From positions 6,555,187-6,619,186 of the forward strand of contig NZ_LN831776.1 in assembly GCF_000981585.1 (NCBI RefSeq): a stretch of 64,000 bases of DNA. Direction: 5' to 3'. Position 1 is the first letter of the stretch, and every line of letters starts with the position of its first letter. Source of the stretch: Paenibacillus riograndensis SBR5 (GTDB lineage Bacteria; Bacillota; Bacilli; Paenibacillales; Paenibacillaceae). The notes under the pieces were generated by a model, which searched no databases, was not told where the DNA came from, and saw only the letters and a program-made list of their open reading frames with translations. The position numbers were made by a program, and so were the translations under genes. This document shows, piece after piece, positions 35,370-43,331 of the stretch.

Positions 35370-35976
35370 CGGCCTTCCCAAGCGGGCCGTTGGGCCAAAG
35401 CAGGCCGACGGGCCCAATCAGAGGTAAAAGTACCTCTCATTCCTCCATAAGCGGGACGACGGGCCAAATGAGAGGTAAAAGTACCTCTCATTCCGCCGAA
35501 AGCGGGCTGCCGCGCCAAATGAGAGGTAAAAGTACCTCTCATTCCGCCATAAGCGGGCCGACGGGCCAAATCAGAGGTAAAAGTACCTCTCATTCCTCCA
35601 TAAGCGGGCCGCTGCACCAAATGAGAGGTAAAAGTACCTCTCATTCCTCCATAAGCGGGCCGCCGCACCAAATGAGAGGTAAAAGTACCTCTCATTCCTC
35701 CATAAGCGGGCCGCCGCACCAAATGAGAGGTAAAAGTACCTCTCATTCCTCCATAAGCGGGCCGCCGCACCAAATGAGAGGTAAAAGTACCTCTCATTCC
35801 TCCATAAGCGGGCCGCCGGGCCAAATCAGAGGTAAAAGTACCTCTCATTCCGCCGAAAGCGGGCTGCCGCGCCAAATGAGAGGTAAAAGTACCTCTCATT
35901 CCGCCATAAGCGGGCCGCCGGGCCAAATCAGAGGTAAAAGTACCTCTCATTCCACCATAAGCGGGCCGCCGCTTTA
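35370..35976. repeat. Eleven-copy 51-bp tandem array with palindromic core
   Basis: The core GAGAGGTAAAAGTACCTCTC (some copies start CAGAGG) recurs exactly every 51 bases; AGAGG begins at 35420, 35471, 35522, 35573, 35624, 35675, 35726, 35777, 35828, 35879 and 35930. Each core can form a hairpin with an 8-bp stem. Between cores is a GC-rich 30-base segment (TCC-N-CCATAAGCGGGCCG type) with a few changes per copy. Since 51 is divisible by three, both strands stay open for about 600 bases, but no ribosome site exists, so I treat those frames as non-coding. Confidence 0.92.
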
Positions 35977-36060
35977 ACAACGGCAATTCTACCGCTGTTT
36001 CCGCACAATCCGGCCTTCAACGCTTCAACAACGGCATTTCTACCGTTGTTCCCCGGCAAT
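35976..36060. repeat. Two palindromes of the AACAACGG family
   Basis: Two inverted repeats with arms AACAACGG / CCG(T/C)TGTT around an 8-base ATTTCTA-type loop, near 35977-36000 and 36027-36050, 50 bases apart, directly following the 51-bp array. Confidence 0.65.
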
Positions 36061-36120
36061 CCGCCCAGCCAGGTGAAACATTCCTTCTCACACTTCACCC
36101 GGCTAGACCAGCAACTAATC

Positions 36121-36308
36121 CAAGTGGAAAAAGTAAACTTAATTCCCTCCATCCCGCCTCCCCGCAAACGTTAAGTGGAAAAAGGACAACTAATCTGCCC
36201 CATTCGCACGCTTACCCGCGAATTTGTTCATATTAAGTGTACTTTTTCCCACTATTCCCCCTTCAAGGGTCTTTTTGGTTTCATTTAAGTATACTAATTC
36301 CACTTTAC
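36121..36308. repeat. Four palindromes of the AGTGGA family (second locus)
   Basis: Units near 36121-36143, 36171-36195, 36232-36255 and 36284-36308 match AGTGGAAAAAGTACACTT or its variants; the last two are in the opposite orientation. Spacing is 51-60 bases. Same family as at 12854-13043. No gene lies between 35322 and 36422. Confidence 0.7.
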
Positions 36309-36352
36309 CTTACCCCGGGTTTCTCCGCACAATAGGAAATCTCCGTTTCCAA

Positions 36353-36416
36353 CAAAAAAAACGCCTAATCCGTATCTTGCATCACATGCAAGAATTCGAA
36401 CAAGGCGCTATTTTCT
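36353..36416 (-). terminator. Terminator after sco
   Basis: On the minus strand an inner CTTGCAT/ATGCAAG stem inside a CGCCT/AGGCG stem is followed by eight T. Confidence 0.75.
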
Positions 36417-36422
36417 TACATA

Positions 36423-37043
36423 TTATGATTCGCGGGCCAATTTCTTCAGCGCACCGGCCAAAAATTCCGGGGTCACGTTCTCCGTATCTCCGGCATCATA
36501 CAATCCCCGCAGCCGGTTGTTCCGGTCCACCAGACCGATTAGGTTGGCATGGGCAAAGTTATCCTTGTTGTCCCCGTAAATCAAGACCTTGAAGGAATCA
36601 GCCGCCAGCGTACGGACCTGCTCCTGATCCCCCCGCAGAAAATACCAGCCGCTGTAGTCCGCATGAAAGCGGTCCGCAAACGCCTTAATCGCTTCACGCG
36701 TATCATTCAAGGGGTCAAACGAAATGGAGACGAATTCCACATCCTTGCCGAAGCTGCCGTCTTTTTTCAGCAGATCCTGTGTCTGCGACAGCATAAAGGT
36801 AGTGATGGGGCAGACATCCGGGCATTCCGTGAAGAAGAAATAGACGAGTCTGGGCTTTCCTTCCGTATCCGCCAGCGTGATTGGCCTGCCATCCACGTTT
36901 TCAAGCGAGAAGTCCTGCACCTCTCCGATTACAGGCAGTTTGTCATTTCCTTTGTTCCAATAACCGAATGCCAGATAAACCGCCAAACCCAAGGCGACCA
37001 GCAGCATCAGCCACGTCCATTTGTAGCGCTTCAAGGTCTGCAC
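36423..37043 (-). CDS. SCO1/SenC family copper chaperone
   Basis: 206 aa, N-terminal membrane anchor (about 10-28), then a thioredoxin-like domain with C74-P-D-V-C78-P and H165, the copper ligands of Sco proteins. It inserts copper into the CuA site of cytochrome c oxidase. Located 15 bases after ctaB in the same direction, so the operon pairs haem A precursor synthesis with oxidase copper loading. Confidence 0.93.
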   Translation of the reverse strand: MQTLKRYKWTWLMLLVALGLAVYLAFGYWNKGNDKLPVIGEVQDFSLENVDGRPITLADTEGKPRLVYFFFTECPDVCPITTFMLSQTQDLLKKDGSFGKDVEFVSISFDPLNDTREAIKAFADRFHADYSGWYFLRGDQEQVRTLAADSFKVLIYGDNKDNFAHANLIGLVDRNNRLRGLYDAGDTENVTPEFLAGALKKLARES

Positions 37044-37058
37044 AGGACACTCTCCCCC

Positions 37059-37991
37059 TTAACCGTGAATCGTATTCAGTACAAGCACAATCAGACTGAC
37101 TGTCAGGTAATTAATGGAGAAAAAGAAATTCTGTTTCGCCCAAGCGTCGTCATCCTTCGCTCTGAATCCCTTTAAAGTCAGGTACAGCCAGGCAAGCGAC
37201 AATCCCGCAGAAATAACCAGGTAAAAGATGCCTGCGTAATCATAAACATACATCAATACCGGAATGGGCAGCAGCAGCGCTACATAAGGAATCATTTGAA
37301 ACTTCGTGCGCCGCGTGCCCTTGACTACCGGCAGCAGCGGAAAACCCGCTGCGCGGTACTCTTCCTTGCGGCGGATGCCGAGCGCCCAGAAATGCGGCGG
37401 CTGCCACAGGAACAACATCGCGAACAGCAGCCAGGCCCCCAGGTCAACTGCCCCGGTAACAGCCACATAACCGATAACCGGAGGCATCGCGCCCGAGATG
37501 GCCCCTACCGATGTACTCCACGTAGATGTTCTTTTGAGCCAAAGGGTGTACACTACTACATATACAAACATGCCGACGATGCCGAAGATTCCGGCAAGCA
37601 CGCCGCAAAATGCAAACAGCACAGCAAGACCGGCTATGCCAAGGCCTATGGCGTAGATCAGCACCGTTTGCGGCTTCAGTCTACCCGTTGGCAGACCGCG
37701 TTCGCGTGTTCTTTCCATTTTCATATCCAGATCACGGTCGAAATAGTTATTGAACACACAGGCAGAAGCCATGACCAGCATCGTTCCGAGCAGGGTCAGG
37801 ATCAACCGTCCATACTGCACATCCCAGCCTGACGCCACCCAGTATCCCGCAAAAGCTGCGATCAGATTCGAACGGATAATACCGGGCTTAGTTACCGTAA
37901 TAAAATCGCGCCAGCCGGCACCTTCTTTGGGTGATTTGGCAGACAAAGCTGCGGAATCCGAAGAAGCTTGATATCTCAATTGATTGTCCAC
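37059..37991 (-). CDS. ctaB: Protohaem IX farnesyltransferase (haem O synthase)
   Basis: 310 aa UbiA-superfamily prenyltransferase with eight to nine helices. First Asp-rich motif NNYFDRDLDMKMERT and second motif (YDYAGIF region) are visible. It adds a farnesyl group to haem B, giving haem O for CtaA. GTG start at 37991, with AAGGAGG eleven bases upstream; the first 35 residues are polar. Promoter and an operator-like palindrome lie upstream. Confidence 0.94.
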   Translation of the reverse strand: MDNQLRYQASSDSAALSAKSPKEGAGWRDFITVTKPGIIRSNLIAAFAGYWVASGWDVQYGRLILTLLGTMLVMASACVFNNYFDRDLDMKMERTRERGLPTGRLKPQTVLIYAIGLGIAGLAVLFAFCGVLAGIFGIVGMFVYVVVYTLWLKRTSTWSTSVGAISGAMPPVIGYVAVTGAVDLGAWLLFAMLFLWQPPHFWALGIRRKEEYRAAGFPLLPVVKGTRRTKFQMIPYVALLLPIPVLMYVYDYAGIFYLVISAGLSLAWLYLTLKGFRAKDDDAWAKQNFFFSINYLTVSLIVLVLNTIHG

Positions 37992-38054
37992 GATTAGTGT
38001 TCCTCCTTCTAAGGGACTTCTACGTTCCGCCGGAGCATAAAATCGGAATTAACG

Positions 38055-38068
38055 TTCTCAGTTGAGAA
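38055..38068. promoter_or_regulatory. Palindrome in the ctaB leader
   Basis: TTCTCAGTTGAGAA is a 14-base near-perfect inverted repeat between the ctaB promoter and its start codon. It looks like an operator; no regulator is recognised. Confidence 0.45.
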
Positions 38069-38093
38069 TATTATTCACTCTGCTGTTAACTTT

Positions 38094-38123
38094 ATCATAT
38101 CAAACCCGAAAAGAGTTTGACAA
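38094..38123 (-). promoter_or_regulatory. ctaB-sco promoter
   Basis: TTGTCA (plus-strand 38118-38123) and TATGAT (38094-38099) on the minus strand, 18 bases apart. Confidence 0.65.
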
Positions 38124-38251
38124 TCATCGGCCAATATGTTCATCAATTTGACAATTGCGTGACAATATTTATTTTATCCCCCCCTAAATAACTGGACGTC
38201 AAATTGGGTAGTTATTAATAGAGAACTTCCGTACAAAGGAGATCTGACCAA

Positions 38252-39250
38252 ATGGATACCGCTACACATTTCGTTATGGGCCTGGGACTCGCTGGACTGT
38301 CCTTCGTCGATCCCGTCGTTGCCTCCCAGCCGACTTTGGCCGGGGCTGTCATGGTCGCCACCGTACTGGCCTCTCAAGCACCCGATGCCGATACCGCACT
38401 GCGTTTGAAGGACAACGCGCTGTATATCCGCAACCATCGGGGAATCACACATTCACTGCCGTTCTTACTGTTGTGGCCTGCCCTGATCACTTTGGTTATT
38501 GGACCGGTCTTCGGGTTCACAGAGCTACATGATCTGAGCCATATCGCCCTGTGGAGCTTCATCGGCGTGGCTGTTCATGTATTCACCGATCTGTTCAATA
38601 CTTATGGCACGCAGGCCGCGCGTCCGTTTACGGAGAAATGGATCGCCTGGAACATTATCCACATCTTTGATCCGTTTATATTTGGCAGCCATGTAGCGGC
38701 CATCATTCTCTGGATCAGCGGGTTCGTTCCGCCGGCTCCGTTATTCATTACCCTGTATGCCTGCATCGCGCTTTATTATATTTGGCGGACACTGGTGCAC
38801 GCCCGGCTGACAAGGAAACTCAAGACCAAGGATATCCATCATAGCCCCGGTGAACGCTATTTTGTCATTCCGACCATATCACCTGCACGCTGGAATGTGG
38901 TCAAAGCCAAGCCCGACGGCAGTTATATTATCGGCCTGCTGAACAGCGGACGGCTTGAATGGTTCAAGCATGCGGTATGCTCCACTCACCCCGCCGTTGA
39001 ACATTCCAAAAGCCATCCCGATATTAAAGCCTTTCTGTACTTTACCTCCTACGCGGTAGCCGAGGTCGAGGAACTTCCCTCCGGTTATATTGTACGCTGG
39101 GGGGATGTCCGTTATTTACACCGCAAGCAATTCCCGTTTGTTGCAGTACTGGTTATGGACAGCCAATATCATCCACTTAACACCTATGTGGGCTGGCTAA
39201 GCAGCGAGAAGCTGGATGAACGGTTCGCCATCGATCCGGGTTCCATGTAG
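38252..39250 (+). CDS. YfhP-like membrane-bound metal-dependent hydrolase
   Basis: 332 aa. The N-terminal half matches the YdjM/YfhP hydrolase family: MDTATHFVMGLGL (metal-binding His), QAPDADTALR, NHRGITHSLPF and HVFTDLFNTYG, with several membrane helices to residue 185. The C-terminal 145 residues form a soluble domain. B. subtilis YfhP has the same layout. AAAGGAG precedes the ATG. Substrate unknown. Confidence 0.86.
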   Translation: MDTATHFVMGLGLAGLSFVDPVVASQPTLAGAVMVATVLASQAPDADTALRLKDNALYIRNHRGITHSLPFLLLWPALITLVIGPVFGFTELHDLSHIALWSFIGVAVHVFTDLFNTYGTQAARPFTEKWIAWNIIHIFDPFIFGSHVAAIILWISGFVPPAPLFITLYACIALYYIWRTLVHARLTRKLKTKDIHHSPGERYFVIPTISPARWNVVKAKPDGSYIIGLLNSGRLEWFKHAVCSTHPAVEHSKSHPDIKAFLYFTSYAVAEVEELPSGYIVRWGDVRYLHRKQFPFVAVLVMDSQYHPLNTYVGWLSSEKLDERFAIDPGSM

Positions 39251-39270
39251 CTTTAGGTTTTGCAGGCGGG

Positions 39271-39297
39271 GCGTCCGTTTCGGCGGACGCTTTTTGT
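39271..39297 (+). terminator. Terminator after the yfhP-like gene
   Basis: GCGTCCG pairs with CGGACGC, followed by TTTTTGTT. Confidence 0.85.
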
Positions 39298-39442
39298 TGT
39301 TTGAACCGGAAACCTTCACAATGATGAAAACTCATCCCTTGACGCCCGCCGGCGCATAGGGCACAATCACCATAAAGCGTTTTCACTTTAACACAAGCCG
39401 AAACATAAGGATGATTTGTGTCGTGGAACATATAAATATAAA

Positions 39443-39475
39443 ATCCCGCTGTGCAGAAAATACGCAGCGGGAAAA
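39443..39475. terminator. Hairpin in the spacer before the 64-aa gene
   Basis: TCCCGCTG and CAGCGGGA arms around a 14-base loop, with TTTTAT on the minus-strand side. It may end a minus-strand transcript, though no gene was found for it. Confidence 0.4.
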
Positions 39476-39526
39476 TTGAAAATCGTTCAGTTCATCAAAT
39501 AAACAAAGGAAAGAAGGCTGACGTTT

Positions 39527-39721
39527 ATGGGTAAAGGCTTATCCCTCTGGTTCGCAGTTTCTTCCATTCTCCTCCTGACTGCAGCCTCCATCTCCATAAG
39601 TACTAATATTTGGCTGGCGCTGCTGTTGGGGGTCTTGTGCATTTTGAATATTGGCTGGGGCTTCATCCTCAAAGCCAGACTGAGACGCAAGGCGGAGGCC
39701 AAGACGCACCAGTCTTCCTAG
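39527..39721 (+). CDS. Small two-helix membrane protein
   Basis: 64 aa, two hydrophobic helices (about 6-24 and 28-48) and a basic tail (KARLRRKAEAK). Purine-rich AAAGGAAAGAAGG upstream of the ATG. Its TAG stop overlaps the trpS stop by three bases on the opposite strand. No family recognised. Confidence 0.62.
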   Translation: MGKGLSLWFAVSSILLLTAASISISTNIWLALLLGVLCILNIGWGFILKARLRRKAEAKTHQSS

Positions 39722-40707
39722 CGCAGCGGCAGGAATCCCATCTTCTCTTTGACACCAGCGAGCGTCTGGGCGGCGACTCCGCGGGCGCGTTCTGCTCCTT
39801 CAGCGAGAATATCGCTCAGGGCGCCGGAGCTGCGGATCTCCCGGTATTTCTGCTGGAGAGGCTCAAGCGCAGCCACCAGAACCTCGCCCAGATCCTTTTT
39901 GAAGCCGCCATACATTTGACCCTCATACCGGTCGGCAATCTGCTGCAGGGTCATTCCGGAGCATTCAGCATAGATACTCATCAGGTTGCTGATCTCAGGC
40001 TTATTCGCCGGATCAAAGATAACCTCACGGCCTGAGTCGGTTGTGGCGCGGCTTATTTTTTTGCGGATCACATCAGGCGGGTCCAGCAGGGCGATATAGC
40101 TGCCCGGATTCGGGTTGCTTTTGCTCATCTTCTTGGTACCGTCATCCAGGGACATAATCCGTGCACCGACTTCAGGAATGTAAGGCTCCGGAACCGTGAA
40201 GAAATCACCAAAACGGTGGTTGAAGCGTCCTGCCAAATCACGCGTCAGCTCCAGATGCTGCTTCTGGTCTTCCCCCACCGGGACCAGATCGGCATTGTAG
40301 ACCAGTATATCGGCAGCCATCAGCGAAGGATACACGAACAAACCTGCACCTACGGAATCTTTGCCTGAAGATTTGTCCTTGAACTGGGTCATCCGTTCCA
40401 GCTCCCCCATCGCTGTAAGGGTGGTCATAATCCAGCCCAGTTCCGCATGCTGCTGTACGTGCGATTGCATATAGACATTGGAAATTTTGGGATCGATTCC
40501 AGCCGCAAGATACAGCGCCGCCACAGATTCTGAATTTTCACGCAGCGCGGCAGGGTCCTGTGAGACGGTGATGGCATGCAGATCAACAACCATAAAGTAG
40601 CATTCATGCTCCTCTTGCAGTTTGACGAAATTTTTGATCGCACCGATGTAATTCCCCAGGGTCAGTGAACCGCTGGGCTGGATGCCGGACAACACTTTTT
40701 TAGCCAT
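39718..40707 (-). CDS. trpS: Tryptophanyl-tRNA synthetase
   Basis: 329 aa class I aminoacyl-tRNA synthetase: HIGH-like motif TLGN at 16-19 and KMSKS at 193-197. It charges tRNA-Trp. Length is standard. ATG at 40707 with GGAGGG upstream. Expression is under a T-box leader with a perfect-spacing promoter, so it should rise when uncharged tRNA-Trp accumulates. Confidence 0.96.
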   Translation of the reverse strand: MAKKVLSGIQPSGSLTLGNYIGAIKNFVKLQEEHECYFMVVDLHAITVSQDPAALRENSESVAALYLAAGIDPKISNVYMQSHVQQHAELGWIMTTLTAMGELERMTQFKDKSSGKDSVGAGLFVYPSLMAADILVYNADLVPVGEDQKQHLELTRDLAGRFNHRFGDFFTVPEPYIPEVGARIMSLDDGTKKMSKSNPNPGSYIALLDPPDVIRKKISRATTDSGREVIFDPANKPEISNLMSIYAECSGMTLQQIADRYEGQMYGGFKKDLGEVLVAALEPLQQKYREIRSSGALSDILAEGAERARGVAAQTLAGVKEKMGFLPLR

Positions 40708-40749
40708 AATATTCCCTCCGGTTTATGTTTGTACTTGAACCGCAGCACG

Positions 40750-41021
40750 CAAAAAGGCCCCACATCCGCAAGGGACGTGAGACCGTGGTGCCACCCTTAT
40801 TCGCCGTGCGCAGCCTCTTCCCGGAGGTCTGCCGCAACAGCCTTGACTTCCGTTAACGGGGAAGAGCCGGCCGGTCTACTTAAGCCTGAAGCTTGTTCGA
40901 GCACGGCGCTCATGGGTCCATTCAGCCTGGAGTGAACCGCCGGTTCGCATCAACCACCGGCTTTCTGAAGGTGCTTCTCCCGCCTACTTGTCCCTGTCAT
41001 CGCATTGTCATTTTCATGAAT
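40750..41021 (-). promoter_or_regulatory. T-box leader of trpS
   Basis: On the minus strand the leader contains the conserved T-box AAGGGTGGCACCACGG (plus-strand about 40784-40799), followed by a terminator (CACGTCCC...GGGATGTGG-type pairing, then CCTTTTTGC at about 40751-40779). A TGG triplet at 40918-40920 in GAATGGACC is the likely tryptophan specifier in Stem I. Confidence 0.9.
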
Positions 41022-41027
41022 GCATTC

Positions 41028-41056
41028 ATCATAGTGCGAACCGGAGAAGTTGTCAA
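41028..41056 (-). promoter_or_regulatory. trpS T-box promoter
   Basis: TTGACA (plus-strand 41051-41056) and TATGAT (41028-41033) on the minus strand, exactly 17 bases apart. Confidence 0.85.
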
Positions 41057-41141
41057 ATGACTAACCACAAGTACATAAATCTGGTATGATAAGGGTATCC
41101 GTGTCTATCCGATTACAGCTAATCAAAGGAGCATACTTCTC

Positions 41142-42116
41142 ATGAAACAGGTGACCAAAGGGCAGTGGGGCGGTTATGATACTTATATTTTGCATAGCCG
41201 TGAGCTGGAAGTCACGCTTTTGCCGCGACTGGGTAACAACGTTATTTCATTGTGGGACCGTAAGCAAAACCGTGAAATTCTTCGCAAGCCGGAAGAGAGC
41301 GACCTCTCCTATTACCTTCAGAAGCCTTATCATTTCGGCATGCCGCTCCTGATTCCGCCCGGCCGCATCCGCCAGGGGCAATTTCAGTTCGAAGGCAGGA
41401 CCTATCAGTTCGAGCAGAATACAGCGGGAGGCCACCACATTCACGGCCTGCACCGGACACAAGCCTGGTGCGTCAGTGATATTGAAGAAGACGAGGAAGG
41501 CTGCGCGGTGACTACTGAATTCAATACCGCAGATGATCCCCGCTGGATGGAGCAGTTCCCCGTTCCTCTGAAGCTCGAGATGACGTTCCGGCTGCAGGAT
41601 AACCGTTTCAGGCAAACCCTAAAGATTACCCATCAGGGAACAGCCCGTGTCCCTTTTGGAATCGGCTATCATACCTGGTTTATGATTGATGGCGAGCCCG
41701 GGCGCTGGAAGCTTCAGCTTCCCGCCGAAAATGTCTATGAATTGAACGATGAACTACTGACAAGCGGCAATCTCCTGCCTCTCGGTGAGCTGGAGACCCT
41801 GAATCAGGGCTTAGGACTTCAGGGAATCAATCTGGACACTGTGCTGCGCATAGGTGATCAGCAGCCCGCCGAGGCAGTGCTGGCAAGGGATGACGGCTAC
41901 GTCCTGCGCTATTCGGCCGACCAGGAATACTTCCGCCACTGGGTGGTGTACACCAATGGAACGGCAGACCAATATCTGTGCATTGAGCCCTATACTTGGC
42001 TTCCCGACGGGCCCAACCTCGGCAAAGATGATGCTTTTACAGGCATCATTACCTTGGAGCCCCGGCAGACCCTTGCGGTCTCAAGCAGTCTAGAGGTAGT
42101 CAGTCCCGAACTATAA
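41142..42116 (+). CDS. Aldose 1-epimerase family protein
   Basis: 324 aa galactose-mutarotase fold. Catalytic-type residues: H98/H99/H101/H104 in GGHHIHGLH, H177 in GYHTWF and E282 in CIEPYTWLPDGPN. It interconverts alpha and beta anomers of a sugar; the sugar is not known because the gene stands alone. An extended -10 (TGGTATGAT, 41082-41090) and AAAGGAG precede it. Confidence 0.9.
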   Translation: MKQVTKGQWGGYDTYILHSRELEVTLLPRLGNNVISLWDRKQNREILRKPEESDLSYYLQKPYHFGMPLLIPPGRIRQGQFQFEGRTYQFEQNTAGGHHIHGLHRTQAWCVSDIEEDEEGCAVTTEFNTADDPRWMEQFPVPLKLEMTFRLQDNRFRQTLKITHQGTARVPFGIGYHTWFMIDGEPGRWKLQLPAENVYELNDELLTSGNLLPLGELETLNQGLGLQGINLDTVLRIGDQQPAEAVLARDDGYVLRYSADQEYFRHWVVYTNGTADQYLCIEPYTWLPDGPNLGKDDAFTGIITLEPRQTLAVSSSLEVVSPEL

Positions 42117-42156
42117 ATTTCATATAATTACCACCCTTAAAATCTCCTGAACCCGT

Positions 42157-42186
42157 GCATGAATTTCTCTCCCAGCGCCCATACTA
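42157..42186 (+). promoter_or_regulatory. Sigma-G promoter of the SASP gene
   Basis: GCATG (42157-42161) and CATACTA (42180-42186) match the sigma-G -35 and -10 consensus with the standard 18-base spacing. Confidence 0.75.
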
Positions 42187-42217
42187 TCTTCACAACGGGC
42201 GAAGGAGGTGAACAAAC

Positions 42218-42454
42218 ATGGGTCAAGCAGGTCAACAAGGTCGCGGTAGCCGTTCCAATAACCTGGTCGTTCCACAAGCGACTGCAGCGCTGCAGCAGTT
42301 GAAATATGAAGCAGCACAGGAGCTTGGAGTAACAATCCCAGCTGACGGTTATTATGGGAACTATACTTCCCGCGAAACCGGTTCTTTGGGAGGATACATC
42401 ACCAAACGTCTGGTGCAACTGGCAGAGCAGCAACTGTCTGGTCGTTCGCAGTAA
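42218..42454 (+). CDS. Alpha/beta-type small acid-soluble spore protein
   Basis: 78 aa. [11 protein letters not shown] and [16 protein letters not shown] are the two conserved alpha/beta SASP helices, with the protease cleavage segment YEAAQELG. These proteins coat spore DNA, switching it to A-like form and protecting against UV. AAGGAGGTG precedes the ATG; sigma-G promoter upstream and terminator downstream make it a self-contained forespore gene. Confidence 0.95.
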   Translation: MGQAGQQGRGSRSNNLVVPQATAALQQLKYEAAQELGVTIPADGYYGNYTSRETGSLGGYITKRLVQLAEQQLSGRSQ

Positions 42455-42510
42455 CAGCCTTATCATAAGTATCCCGCCAGGCTGAATGCCTGATGCGGAC
42501 CTGTTTAACA

Positions 42511-42552
42511 GCCCTCCCGCGCTTCTCGCCGAAGTGCAGGAGGGCTTTTGTT
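42511..42552 (+). terminator. Terminator after the SASP gene
   Basis: GCCCTCC pairs with GGAGGGC around a 21-base loop, followed by TTTTGTTT. Confidence 0.8.
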
Positions 42553-42574
42553 TATGCACATCTATATGTATAAC

Positions 42575-42985
42575 TCAACCGTAAAATTGATCGGGCTTGT
42601 CGGATTGGACATTTCGTGGATAGCGGATCATCAGATTAGCCATATTGTAATTGGATTCCAGTGTGGCATCCACCACTACCATCCCCTGGCGGACGGCAAA
42701 TTCATAGCTGATTTCACCGTGCGTCCAGCGCCGCTTGTATTTCAGGCTCTCCAGAGCCATAAGCCGGAAAGAAGATTGCTGTACGGTATTCAGCCCTTCC
42801 TGTTCTGCAGCGAACGTTCCGCTTCGGCCGGCCAGGGGATTGTGGCGTATTCCGAACTTGCCTATGACGTTATTTCTGATTTGTACAAAGACTGTGCCGG
42901 AAGACAGCCCTGACAGTTCCTCCTGCAGTTCCTTAAATACCAGGTCAATCTGTCTTGCCAGTGAAAGTTGTTCCGTTCTTAACAT
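42575..42985 (-). CDS. Unrecognised 136-aa soluble protein
   Basis: 136 aa, ATG at 42985 with AGGAGGA upstream. N-terminal 40 residues look helical (LSLARQIDLVFKELQEELSG), then mixed beta structure with basic KYKRRWTHGEI and a C-terminal NLMIRYP segment. No signal peptide, cysteine motif or known signature. It has a good start and codon use like its neighbours, so it is real, but I cannot assign it. Confidence 0.7.
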   Translation of the reverse strand: MLRTEQLSLARQIDLVFKELQEELSGLSSGTVFVQIRNNVIGKFGIRHNPLAGRSGTFAAEQEGLNTVQQSSFRLMALESLKYKRRWTHGEISYEFAVRQGMVVVDATLESNYNMANLMIRYPRNVQSDKPDQFYG

Positions 42986-43331
42986 GTGTATCCTCCTAAA
43001 AGTTTTGAAAATAGGTGTAAGTGAGTCAAAACTCCTTGTTTCATTTTCCTACAAAATCTGCTTCTTAGCAGCCTTTATATAAGGCTTTAGGCTCATTATA
43101 GGCCACTAAGTACAAGCCTTCAACATAATTCAACATAAATGGGTGTTTATCCCTATATATGCGTAATTTGCGTTATTTTATTGTATATAACCTTCTACCA
43201 ATCGTCTTATTTCGACAGCATTCCAGCATAAAAAAAGACCCCTTTACAGGGGCCTTGCGCATTAATACAAGGTTCTCAAGCCTTCACGGTTGCCTGGGAA
43301 AAGATGAACTGTCTTGGTTCTGACAAACTTT
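42986..43331. other. AT-rich intergenic region with pepF terminator
   Basis: A 346-base spacer. It holds a GACCCC/GGGGCC hairpin at 43230-43256 with seven T on the minus strand, ending the peptidase transcript. The rest (43000-43200) is AT-rich without a recognisable gene. Confidence 0.6.

Noticed and set aside
35370..35976. CRISPR-like array
   Set aside because: Repeats are regular, but the 30-base 'spacers' are almost the same in every copy, the repeat is fully palindromic, and no cas gene is near.
35348..35986. Repeat proteins of 212 aa (minus) and 195 aa (plus)
   Set aside because: Frames are open only because the repeat unit is 51 bases; no ribosome site or plausible start.
40750..41021. 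tRNA-like or small-protein gene in the trpS leader
   Set aside because: The conserved T-box sequence and terminator explain the structure.
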